Positions 9,800 through 20,786 of a stretch of DNA of 64,000 nt are shown here, one piece after another. Within the stretch, counting starts at the first letter, position 1. Each line of letters starts with the position of its first letter. Source of the stretch: Tubulanus polymorphus (Eukaryota > Nemertea > Palaeonemertea > Tubulaniformes > Tubulanidae); contig NC_134034.1 of assembly GCF_964204645.1 (NCBI RefSeq), forward strand, positions 5,947,414-6,011,413, written 5' to 3'. Under the pieces are notes generated by a model. The model did not search any database. It had not been told where the DNA came from and was given only the letters and a program-made list of their open reading frames with translations. A program made the position numbers and the translations under genes.

Positions 9800-12180
9800 T
9801 CTCAACTAAAGTTGAGCCGTCTCAACTAAATTCAGTTCGGTTTCTCGATTTTCGTTTCTGAAAAATAACAATTTTTGTTTTGGCACAGTTAATTTTAAGC
9901 TTCCAAAGTTTGCCATATTTTACTAAGGTGTCCAAGGCGTGCTGGAGTCTTTCTGCGGCTCTGATAAAATTAGCGTATCGTCTGCGTATAGAAGTTATAG
10001 AAGTTTCAACCAAACTGTGTTATCATCACCCTCTATATTAATAAAACTACAGCCTGCATTAGCCATAAAACACTCTAGATCGTTTATGTAAATAGAAAAT
10101 AATACTGGTGATAAATTGTCGCCCTGTCTTAAACCAATAAAACAGATTTGTTTCCGTTCATCTGTACACATGATTTGATATTAGCATATATATTTTGGAT
10201 GATTCTTAAAATGTTACCATTTACACCCGTCCGGTATTCAACAATTTTTGCCATAGTGCTTAACGCCAGATTTTGTCGAAAGCCTTCTCGTAGTCTATGA
10301 AGGCGCAGTATAATCTTTTCTTATTTGCAGAGAAGATACATATACTTTTCAGGGTAAATATGTGGTCGTTTACCCTGTGGTTTTTACGGAAGCCCGCTTG
10401 GTTTAGGTTTAACAGACCATTTATTTCTAGGAATATACTGAGCCTGGTACAATGATACTAGTGAAAGTTTTACCTAGGCAGCTTAGTAGAGTTATTCCGC
10501 TGTAATTATCAGGTGATGTGGGTCATCCTTTATTTTTATAAATTGGTATTATTGATCCTAAAACCCAGTTGTCTGGAATGATTCCTGTAGTAATAGTTTC
10601 ATTTAATAGGACGACAAGAATTGGGGATAACACAGGTTCTGCATTTTTTAGAATTTCGTTAGTAATATCGTCAAGGCCAGGGGCTTAATTGTTTTCAAAT
10701 TTCGTATAACTTTGGAGATTTCGGACTGTGAAACTGCCAATTCATGATCAACTGGGTTCATAATCTAGATTATCCATTGTGATATTTTCTAGGTCGGCGT
10801 CTATGTTTTCGTTTGAGAAAGTCGGCTTTGAGTTTAGTTGGCGAAAGTGGTTGGTTAAGTCATTGATATTTGCTAGGCAGGGGGAACGGACTTTGTCCTT
10901 TAGGAGTTTCCATAGGTCTCTGGGGTTAGACCTTTTAAGGTTCTTAATGCGTTTATTTAGTTTATCTATTCAATTTTGGTTGTCGGTTTTAACAGAGCTT
11001 TTGTACAGTCGAAAAAGGCGATTTAGTCTGGCTTTATTTTCTTCTGTTTTATGTTTAGCATAGTGCCGCTTAGCTTGGCGATAATTCCTTCTACATTGTT
11101 TACTTTTGCTACTAAGATTCGATTTGGGTCGGGCGCTTGTGTTTCTAATATTAGGACTGCGGGGATTTGTAATTCCCATGATATTTGTAGCTACCTTTTT
11201 TAGACTGTCGCAGATAAGATCATTTGCCTGATTTGGATTTATTTCGCCAGTTCCAAGGTTGTTAGTATATCGCTGAAATCGATGGCTTCCATTTCACATG
11301 AATATTCATTGGTTTTATTTGGGTCCCATTTAATTCTACCTCGATTAACTTGTATATTTTCTTCTTGGGGGGACCCATAGCTACTTTTAAAGTTAAATAT
11401 GCCGCGAATCGGGCAATGTACATCAGACACGGCCCGTTCAAAATCAAGTATACGAAGATCCGAGATTACTGGGAATAGATCAGGCGACGCGTTCATATAG
11501 TCAACTGTATGGTGGTTAATCCCTTTTACACACGTAAAATCGCCAATAAGTCTATCGTGGCCGACCCTACCGTTTACCATGAACAAAGAATACCTTTTGC
11601 AAAATTCGAGGCGCTTTCGGCCATAATTATTCACACTTTGGTCCCTATTATATCTAGTTAAATAACCGTGATCATTCAAATACGATACGGTGTCGATCGT
11701 ATCACCGAGTGCTTCGTGAAGGTGAGGTTCGTTACCATGAAATCATCATTGTTTGTTGGGAAGTAATCTAGAAGGTTTTTCGTATGGGCGTTGAAGTCAC
11801 CACACATGATAATATGGTTGTTTTCAATATCTTGTTGACATCATATGGTCTAGCTCGTTAAAAAGGTTAACATCGCCTTGTTTCAGGGCTGATGTAACTA
11901 CCACATATAACAATATATAACATATAACAAGAAAATAACCTCGGTCTAGTTCGACCCACAGACTCACTTTGTTGGACACATTTTCAACACAATCTTTATT
12001 AAGTTTATTTCTCATCAGGATTGCGATACCACCGGATCTTCTAATGGATAGGTCCTTTCTATTGTGAGGAAAAACGATATATCCCAAATCATGTGCGAAT
12101 GTCTCGATCCATAGCTTATCGGTAGTGTCTAATTTCGTTTCAGTTAGTACAATTATATCGTTTTTCACATATTAACTGTT
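9800..12180 (-). pseudogene. decayed LINE ORF2 (endonuclease + reverse transcriptase)
   Basis: Minus strand, 5' to 3': endonuclease at 11.8-12.17 kb (VLTETKLDTTDKLW, then GGIAILMRNKL), endonuclease end and linker at 11.24-11.68 kb, a basic linker at 10.97-11.18 kb, then RT with QGDNLSPVLFSIYINDL near 10.1 kb, the catalytic YADDTLI near 10.0 kb and AERLQHALDTLVKYGKLW at 9.9-9.97 kb. The QGDNLSP form of the motif marks a different LINE lineage from the one at 20.5 kb. It has multiple frameshifts and stops. ORF1 lies just upstream. Confidence 0.8.
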
Positions 12181-12413
12181 CTAGTTTTTGACCGTAGTCC
12201 ACACACGTTTAGGCACAGAATGGTTAAATCGAATTGGCGCGACTGTTGGTCAACGCTGCAATCCTATTCGGAGATTAGGACTTTGTTTGCTTGGCTCAGG
12301 ATATCGCTAAGAACTGGTTCTGTTGCGGAGATATTCATGTTCGTTGCCGGACGTACTGGGTGTTGGAGCACAGGCGTCTGGTGTTTCTATGGGTTGGAGT
12401 GATGGCTGCTGAT

Positions 12414-13254
12414 CTAACGTAAAGATCTGGGTTTGACCGGAATCGTTAGACGGTATCCTACGTCGTTTGGGGTTTCTCTGAGATCTATTGACCTGCGTAG
12501 GTGCGGAATCTGGTGTTGCGGAAAATTGCGTACTGTCAAGTTTGCTAAAAGATATTCTTCTGTCTTTTTAGGAGGAATGAAAGCTTTGGTTCTCATCGGG
12601 GGTTCGTTGTCGACGGGGCCGGTTTTCGGTTTCGGGGTTTTGTCAATCAGTCGTCCGTTACTGGCAAGTTTTAGATAGTTGCCTCCAGGCATCATTTTCA
12701 ATATTCTTTGAGTGTTGATTTCATGGAGTCTCTCAGTGGCTCTTGCTGCTACGAATCCAAACTTTTTCGAAATTCGGGATTCTAAGAAGTGCATTTTTCG
12801 CTCTTAAGACTGCTATTTTCGTTTTTTTATCCTGCATGGCAAACTTAACTATACCAGGGTATGTTGGGTTACGGCTTTTTAGACGGATAGGTTTTACCAC
12901 TTTCACTTCTCGGTTAAGCCCGAGTTTTTTTATAACGTTTTCACATTTTTTGGTCACGTTTTCGTTCTCGGCGTAGGGAAGGTTTGTTACAACGAGATTT
13001 ACATCTGTGTTTTCCAGAGGGTCACGTGGTTGATCATTGTTTATCGTGCACTTGAGCTCTATGCACAGGTTTTCGAGTTTTTTTATATCCTTTACTGCCT
13101 CTTTCAGCTCTTTGTCTAATGTAACAATTTTCTGGCCTGCTTTTTTAAGCTCGACTGATTTTGAACTGTTTTCCTTCTTTAAATCCTCATAGGCCTGAGA
13201 GTTAAAATCCACGGATTTAGTCAGATCTCTCATGTGGTCATCATGTTGCTCCAC
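12414..13254 (-). pseudogene. LINE ORF1 (coiled coil + RRM-like)
   Basis: The first part (13254-12733) has a long charged heptad-like helix (residues about 1-75), then NLVVTNLPYAENENV and GIVKFAMQDKKTKIAVL, a layout that fits the RNA-recognition fold of LINE ORF1 proteins. The frame then shifts and a second open part (12794-12414) continues with FGFVAARATERLHEINTQRI and a proline/lysine-rich tail. It binds element RNA by family analogy. The break means it is probably inactive. Confidence 0.6.
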
Positions 13255-13261
13255 CTGTTTG

Positions 13262-16010
13262 CATAGCTTTTGTAGGTTACCAGTCTCTTTTTTATTCGGT
13301 TTTTAATTGTTACTATTTATTTATCGTGTTCACTCCTGCTTTATGGATGAATTAAGTGGATTTGATTTGAATTACTAATAACTGCCTCAAATCGTCTCGA
13401 TGCACCTGATTGAAGCAATAAATCTTAATTGAAATCACCCGTCTATTTTTCTTAAACTTTCTTTCATTCGAACATCTACAAAAGATATTTTGATTCCCGA
13501 GACCCCTCTGATACATAATCACGAAGAAATGAATTTTCAGGGAGGTACGAAAGTGCAATAACACCCGCCCTGATTAACAAGTGGGGATTCAGTGCCGCGA
13601 TTGAGCATATAGTTCTTGAGAAGTTGTTAAGTCGCGATTTTATTTCCTATCAAGAGACTTGCGCATGCATAGTTTAATTAAATCTTGAAGTGACAACTAG
13701 TCAGCCATCTATTTAATGTTATTGTTTAAAAAGGCAAAGGACAATATTATTTCATACAATCAAATGTCACGGTCAATTCATTGTTATCTAGCACAATTCG
13801 TAGGTAAAAACATATCGATTTGGCGTATTTATTCCTGCCTATCATTGTGTTTTTTGAAAATTACAGATTAGCGGATAATGTAACTGCATGATTGGTATAA
13901 TTTTAGGGAACGATAAATGAAGCGACAGTCTCGCCGTAGCGCTCCACGACGCTTATTTAAGTGGCATTATTAAAACAGTAGTAATATGTTTTCATTAGTA
14001 TTTGGAAAACTGGACCTCGAGAGTACAATACATTTAGTCCTCTAGTTATGAAAAAGTATAATCATTCTTGTCATTGATCATATTTGTCTCAGTTATGTCA
14101 TGTTTGACTTGCAGTTAATTGGTATGTAATGAGTGTAACGTGGACAGGGAATAAGCTGAAATGAATGATAGCATTGCTTTCTTAATATTTCTATCCATTC
14201 TAGAAAATTGAAAGAAATAAACAGATTTAACTGGAAAAGTAATACGCAGTAAAAATTGACCTACAGTATATAGACCTACGTAGCGGTTACCAAAAAACCA
14301 TTGCACCTGTAAACTGTCATCTGGCAACTGAATTTTTTCATGTTATGCGATAGCGATCGCAATATGGCACCAGCTTGATGATATTTAGAATCAGCCTATA
14401 TAACGAACTCGAACACATCGATCAGTAGTGAGCATATTGTAGGATCGTTTAGACCTGTACAACAATCATGAAGAACACAGTATACTGCACGCAAGTGCGT
14501 TTAGACCTATACAACTATCGTGAATAACCATGTGGCTATAGAAATATTGATCCTACCATAGCCGTCACGCATACAATCATGTCATATATCTCAAAAGCGA
14601 GCATGTACACTACGCGACGGATTCTCGTGCGTCTTATTTTCTTGGCGAATTTTATCATTTTTAGTAAGTAAACGTGATATTTTTTGGAGATATATTGCGC
14701 TATTATACAGAAATCATTCATCGAGCAATTTAACTAGAAATAGATTTTTCATTAGAACGGTCACGGTCGTTGGGGGTTTTGACCATTGCCATATCTATAC
14801 TTGGGAAATATAATTGCCTAGAAAGGAATACCTATCATAACCAGTGAACTATAACTTTAACGCCACAAATATTGATAGACGATGCTAATGTCCATTTCAA
14901 CTTGATTTGATAGCGCATCGTGTAGCCTAGCGAAGTCAGTTTTAGGTTCAACCTAAGTTAAACCTCATTTTCAAAATACTATCACTAGCATCCATAACTA
15001 TTGAATATCTGTGACAATTCCTCCAAACTCGGTACCATTTTCTTCCCATGAAATTTTCTCTGAGTTAGGAAAATTACTGCGTGAGCGTACACAGATTATG
15101 AACAAAATGATCGTTATAGTTTTTATCTACATGGTCTAGAGTTGCCCCTAACTCTGACTTTGCACCATGAACAAGAGGAGGTTCCGGTGTATACTTAGCA
15201 TCTTTGCATTGCTGTGCGTAGGACATTTGTATATTTCCCGAGTTTTGTATTTTTCACGAGGAACTTACTGTGCATGGCTAATATATTACATGACTCAATT
15301 TAATTCAATTTATAGATAACATCATCCCTCTGTTTTTCTTTTCATTATGGAATACAAAGCCTATAATATTTAGTCCATACTGCATTCCTCGTATTCCATT
15401 TAAGGCCAGCCGTAGGCTGAGCCTATTATTATACAAATGGAGCGAATTTAAAATGACATGGTTTCTAGAGCTAAGGCCCCGTGCAACTGAGCATATACTC
15501 ATACGAATAATTCATTAAAGCATTATCCATTCTCCTAATCTTTGCGAGCCGAATTTTGAAAAAGGGCCTCGTTAAAATATATATGAGCTTTTTCACGTAA
15601 ATCTGAACGCAAAAATATCTATTTTAAAAAGCCAATCAGAAAGCAAAGACCTCTGTATGATTGGACCGCAGATATCATCAAGTGTTCACGTGAACCAGGG
15701 GAATCATCAACTGTATTACTTTAGGGTTTTACTTTAACACTTAAGATTTTTTTTTTCAAGATCGATATCTGTGAGATCTTTCGGTGATTTGGTTTTTGGA
15801 AGTAATATTTTTATTTGCATTACAGAATATATCATTAACAATTATGCAAAGTCTGGGATAAAAAGCTTTTTCTCAAATCGCATGGATGACTTTGATATGC
15901 TTCAGCTGCAAATTCAATCATATTTAAATCAGCAAAAATATCAAGTTCAATTTTACTTTATTGAATTGATAAAACATCAAATCCAATTCAATTTTGTTTT
16001 ATTCAGCAAA
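13262..16010. other. no gene recognised (possible host intron or intergenic DNA)
   Basis: No motif-bearing ORF. If the membrane-protein gene at 16.3-18.6 kb has its signal-peptide exon nearby, it would lie here or further upstream, but no convincing candidate was identified. Confidence 0.45.
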
Positions 16011-16014
16011 TTTC

Positions 16015-16260
16015 AGAAAATTCAATTCTATTCCGCTTTCAAATCCATAAGACCGAGGGAAAATATTTTTCTGAGGTGTTCCAGCCAGCTCCATCTCTGT
16101 GCTACTTATTAAAACATGGTTGTACTGTGTAAACTACGTATAGGTATTGACTGTGAGCTGGGAGTGTATTTTGACAAATGTTGCTTGTAACCCACAGAAT
16201 GCATCATTTGACATTTACTGAAAGGCTGGCAGGCTGGCCCTTGGGGCTCTTATTTATATC
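16015..16260 (+). repeat. dispersed repeat, copy A
   Basis: Direct copy, with indels, of 39506-39720. Shared landmarks include TTCAATTCTATTCCG, GAGGTGTTCCAGCCAG-like, AGGTATTGACT..GAGCTGGGAGTGTATTTTGA and a GGCCCTTGGGGCTCTT-like end. The family is not identified. Confidence 0.65.
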
Positions 16261-16332
16261 TACCCGTCCATTTGACGCGCATTTGGCGAGTAGGTTAAAA
16301 GCTATGAACGGTAGTCATTTTCATCTCATCAG

Positions 16333-18570
16333 ATGCTGCTTTAGTCACTGCTAGAGGTGGGAGAGGTGGAGGTAGTCGGGGCGGAGGTTACCGAGGAGGA
16401 AGTCGAGGAGGAACTTCCAGCACTGGCACGGGAAGCCGGGCATATCGAGCGGCCATTGTTGGTGGAACTATATACGGCTCAGCGGCATTCATGAGGAGAG
16501 GTCGATATTCTTCTAATTCCGCAGGTAAATTAATTTGTGTGGTACCCTAAGACGAACTGTCGCCATGGTCAATTGGGAAATTCGAGCGTGAAAAGTGCAT
16601 TATACATTCAAATTCATTCGTTTATTCATCATTTCCGTGAATTAGAAATACTAGACGAATCGGCCCCACTCCGCGCGGTTGCGCCACCGCGCGGTATTTA
16701 CGCGAAGCAGCAGAACACAAACATGGCCACTCTCTCAATTTTCAATGATAGAAATCGTGTGTGCATTTCAATTATTTCGGCTGTTAGGTTTTTAAGGCAC
16801 AATATAAGTTGATGATGTGATATGGCGATGTTAATTAATGATAATTCCGCAGTGAAGCTAGTCACGAACGGTGCCGATTGAGTGTACAGCTGCAATAAAA
16901 CACTGAAATGTGCGTAGTTGCGTAACTATTTGCAGTGAATTGCAGACGAAACATGAAGCCTAAACGGCCGTTTAAAAAAAAATTATACCAATCGCAATTG
17001 TAAAATGAAAATGAGATAGAACCTAAGTTAAAATTCTGGCCATTTCTAAAATGTTATTACTAATTTTTTGTCAGTGCGGAACGTTTAGTTTTCCAACAAT
17101 AATGAGGGGTGGTAGGTAGTAATGCAATTCAAGTCATCATTTATCACACGTTACTTCTGTGTTGTTGAAAATCTCGCGAGTCCTGGACCAAACCCCAATG
17201 AACGATGTGATCTGTGTGCTGGCCACAAATGCACACAGATCACACTACACTACCCATTACACACTCCAGTACCCACAGGTGTCCTTCTTCCTGGATTTTA
17301 TTAGATGTAGATCTATGTAGAGGTACACATTCTTACGTATTTAACTTGAAAAATATAAATGGTGGAATATATTATTTCCGATCCGGATGACGTACTATAC
17401 GCCCTATATCAGTGATTAATTGTTCATCGTTTTTTCAGATCCAACAGTTTGCACAAACTTCAAGATTGTTGAGAACATCACTCGATTCCCATTGGGACGT
17501 TTTATTTGCCCAATATCAGACTCTATGAGCGATGATTACACATATTGCTGCGGTAACGACGGAGAACAAACTTGTTGTACATTTTGGGACGAGTAAGTGG
17601 TTGATTGTACATGTATCTGATGTTTCTGTATATCCATAGACTATTTATAAGATCTAGTACCTTGATCAAGGTTTGGAAAAACTATTTCGTTGCAGTGGCG
17701 GGCGCACTGCAGGTGCCATCATAGGATTTGTATTACTTGGCGTATGTATAGCGGGTGGTATCGTGATCCTTTACAAATTGATGATAAAAAATAAGAAAAC
17801 CAGCCCATCGAGTAAGTTGCGCTGTTGAAATTGTTCTCAATAAGTGTGTGGATACATACAAACATAATAATAATATTGTATCTGGATTGTAGCGACGCCA
17901 GCCGGTGACACTCCGATGAATGCACATCGGACTCATCAGTATGATAATTGGTCGAAATATCCTTCAAACACAGATCAAGTCGATTTCTACCCACCGCAAT
18001 CAGCACATCCAGTCCAGCCTTTTTATCCAGTGACGAATACAATGAGTAAATTTAAAATTTTAACACGTTGACAGTGTACAGGCTTTGAGATATCTAGTTT
18101 CTCAGATATAGGGATAAAGGCCTAACTTGCGATGGGAGAAGTATATCTATGAAATTTTGCGAGTGCCAAATACGTCGTTTCAATGAGAAAATGTTGGTCC
18201 AACATTGACAGAAAATAACAATGTGTACAGATGATGTTCATATTGTGATTGGTTATTTAAGTTGAAACTTTGATATTGATATTTTCAACAACAACAAAAA
18301 TTTCAACTGATCTAAAAACCTGTTTGCCACAAATGCCATGTTTCCGACTCGGCTGGCCATATTTTAATCGTGCATTCGAGGATGACCATTGCACTGTTCA
18401 TGGCATTTCCCTACGACGATTTAGTCGTAATTTCAATTTCCGGACGTGGTCGAGAAACTAGTTATCATATTGAGCCTATTTGTTATTGTACAAGTAGATA
18501 AAGACGGTTATATTCTAACATTTCAGAAATGGAACCACCTCCTTACTCTGCTGGCCCAACTCGCTATTGA
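16333..18570 (+). CDS. Shisa/CX-module-like single-pass membrane protein (partial gene model)
   Basis: Five coding exons join with matching phases and GT..AG borders: 16333-16524, 17439-17592, 17696-17811, 17893-18045 and 18527-18570 (stop TGA). The first visible exon is glycine/arginine-rich (RGGRGGGSRGGGYRGG), then a small hydrophobic stretch (AIVGGTIYGSAAF). The second is a compact Cys-rich domain with C..C..YCCGNDGEQTCCTF, six cysteines as in CX modules and similar to the CC..CC core of Shisa proteins. The third carries a transmembrane helix (AGAIIGFVLLGVCIAGGIVIL) and a basic stop-transfer. The fourth and fifth form a Pro/Tyr-rich cytoplasmic tail ending EPPPYSAG, a PPxY motif that binds WW domains. 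The 5' signal-peptide exon is missing from the model. Family placement between Shisa and CX proteins is not settled. Confidence 0.75.
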
Positions 18571-18859
18571 ATTGATTTGCATGTCTACATGTCGCTGGTC
18601 GCTGATGTTATAATGTATGATAGTGTCGACGACAGTTTTTGTCTTCTGCTATGAAAGTCATTTTTGTAATGCAGGGCAGTTTAATTTGCCGTGAATAAGT
18701 GGGATCATTTCATAACGTGTGAATATCATGTGGTACTAATGATCTGAAACCGTGGATGCCACAGTAAACAGATATATAGTAAACAAAGATGTAGAGTAGT
18801 TTAATTGTGCCCGTGGAGGCCACAAGTAACAGGGTAAAAGGTAGTAGAAAACAATTGTG

Positions 18860-18960
18860 TTAAATCCGGAAAACTATAATTCCGCACGATGCGTCGAACC
18901 TCTGGACTACTTTGCCAGTTATGCGCTTGACCAATTAGGCTAACCAGTATGTATACATTT
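18860..18960 (-). repeat. tRNA-derived SINE-like segment
   Basis: The minus strand has a box A-like TAGCCTAATTGGTCAAGCGC and, about 45 bases on, a box B-like GAGGTTCGACGC. No cloverleaf closes, so it is a tRNA-like SINE head rather than a tRNA gene. Confidence 0.4.
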
Positions 18961-19051
18961 GCATGACAAACTTTGCAACATATGCAACAGTATTTCAACA
19001 GATGTGGTAAATTAGGTCAGCCCTGTGTTTTGGAGCCCAAGCTGCCCTGTA

Positions 19052-20262
19052 TGGCATGGAAAACTGTCAACATTAAAATGGCATTTTTGACGCGTCAAAT
19101 GACGAGTCAATCGACGCCTCAAACGACGCGTCAAATTCACTGCATTCAAAATTTAATCATATTTCATAATACATTTATTCTATAAGTATCCATTGTTTTT
19201 TCTCTTCTGGTTGCTCTGTCTGTCCTTCGCAGAGGCGGATCTAGGGCTGTCTTGTATGAGCCGCGAGACACAGGGTTGGGGATCCGCCAAAATATTGAAA
19301 AATTCCATGTGCACGTTTGTGCAATTTCCTGCACTTTAGAACTAATTCAAGAGGGGATAGGCCCTGGTCTCTCGGGTCTCACCGATCTAGACCGGCCGCT
19401 GCCTCGAAAGCTCTTCGTTTCGCGGCAGCTGTTACAATCCAATGTATTATTGCTATGTATATACCATACAGACTGGTGGCCGCTTAGTAGTGGCAACCTG
19501 TCCAAAGGAACCTTGGGCAATAATAAACCGTTGTAGGGTTTATGTTAGTAGGGAATCAAACCCTTGCAAGGAATGGATGAAGGTCTCTGAATTCAGGCAT
19601 GAATTACACCACGAACCTTAGTGTCTGATAAGGATCGTAGAGCGAAAAGTCAAGCCAAAATCAGTCGACCTTTTTGGGAACAATAAAAGGTAACACACAG
19701 CCGACTTGTGTCCGATCGACCCATTTCGTAAGCTGATGGGCACTTGGTAGATAAAAATATAAGAATGATTGATTGATCAAAGCATCTTCAAAATTTCCCT
19801 TGAAAATTAGAAAAAAAAAATTTGTAAAAAGTGCTGATTTCAGCAGTTAGCCATCTTGATTCTGATCAGGTCGGTTTTTGGGTACAGGATCACCGACGGG
19901 TAATTATTCCTGTTATATATGGTCACTATTTTGCCCATAGTAATTTGCTCTGATTAGAATCCCACACTTATCCCACGACTCAAAAATCTGTGGAGAAAAT
20001 ATAATGGAGAGAAAAGAACAGTATTCGAACTCAGGCCTGCAAGCACTAGCACAGTGACACTGCTAGACCAGCGAGGCAGCCAAATACAATTGGAGTGTTT
20101 TACCTACACATAGCACTAAACTTAACCTTAATATTAATTCCTGGACCATATAGATCTTTATTAAATGCATTATGAAATGAGATGAAATTTTGAATAAAGT
20201 GAATTTGACGTCATTTGACGCGTCAAAAATGCTATTTTAATTTTGACAGTATTTCCATGCCA
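19052..20262. mobile_element. foldback element with TTTGACGCGTCAAA motifs
   Basis: Inverted arms at 19052-19175 and 20159-20262 share TGGCATGGAAA, ACTGTCAA and GCATTTTTGACGCGTCAAAT, then ATTCACT..ATTCAAAATTT. The arms contain the perfect palindrome TTTGACGCGTCAAA. No target duplication was found and no transposase is encoded. The inside holds unrelated sequence, including a SINE-like piece and a segment shared with the small element at 28.66 kb. Confidence 0.65.
20020..20085 (-). repeat. tRNA-derived SINE-like segment
   Basis: The minus strand shows TCGCTGGTCTAGCAG (box A-like) and GAGTTCGAATAC (box B-like), about 45 bases apart. The ends do not pair as an acceptor stem. Confidence 0.4.
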
Positions 20263-20552
20263 CTTTTCAGAAAACAATTTGAACATCCGTCCGGCAAACA
20301 ATGTGTGCACTGATCGTTTAAAAACGAAGTGAGTAAAAATTTCTGATCACAATCGCACTATGGTATCATCTTGTGAGATGTGAAATTTTACGAGTTTCGG
20401 GGCGATTTTCTAATTTGACGCCTTATAAAACGTTACCATTATGAAACCTAAACAATGATAACCAGTCAGCGTCATTTTGCAAACGACAGCCGTAAATCGA
20501 TGTGCAAAACGTCACAGTTCTATGTACACATACAAGCTATTCGGCAAAATAT
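20263..20552. other. no gene recognised
   Basis: Short AT-rich spacer between the foldback element and the TA-rich tail of the LINE. Confidence 0.5.
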
Positions 20553-20786
20553 TATATATATATATATATATAATAAGTTTATTTCTTCACTTAAGAGATA
20601 CAATACAGAAATACAGTCATCACTATTACATAAAAGAAAAGTTACAGAAAGTACTTCTACACTGTAAAGCGTAGTAAAGAAAAAGGACAAAAAGGGACCC
20701 CAAAGGGGGGTATACTTTTAATGAAAAAAAGCCTAATGCCCTGGCGGAATGGATGGACATGATGTTAAACACAAGTATGATAAGTA

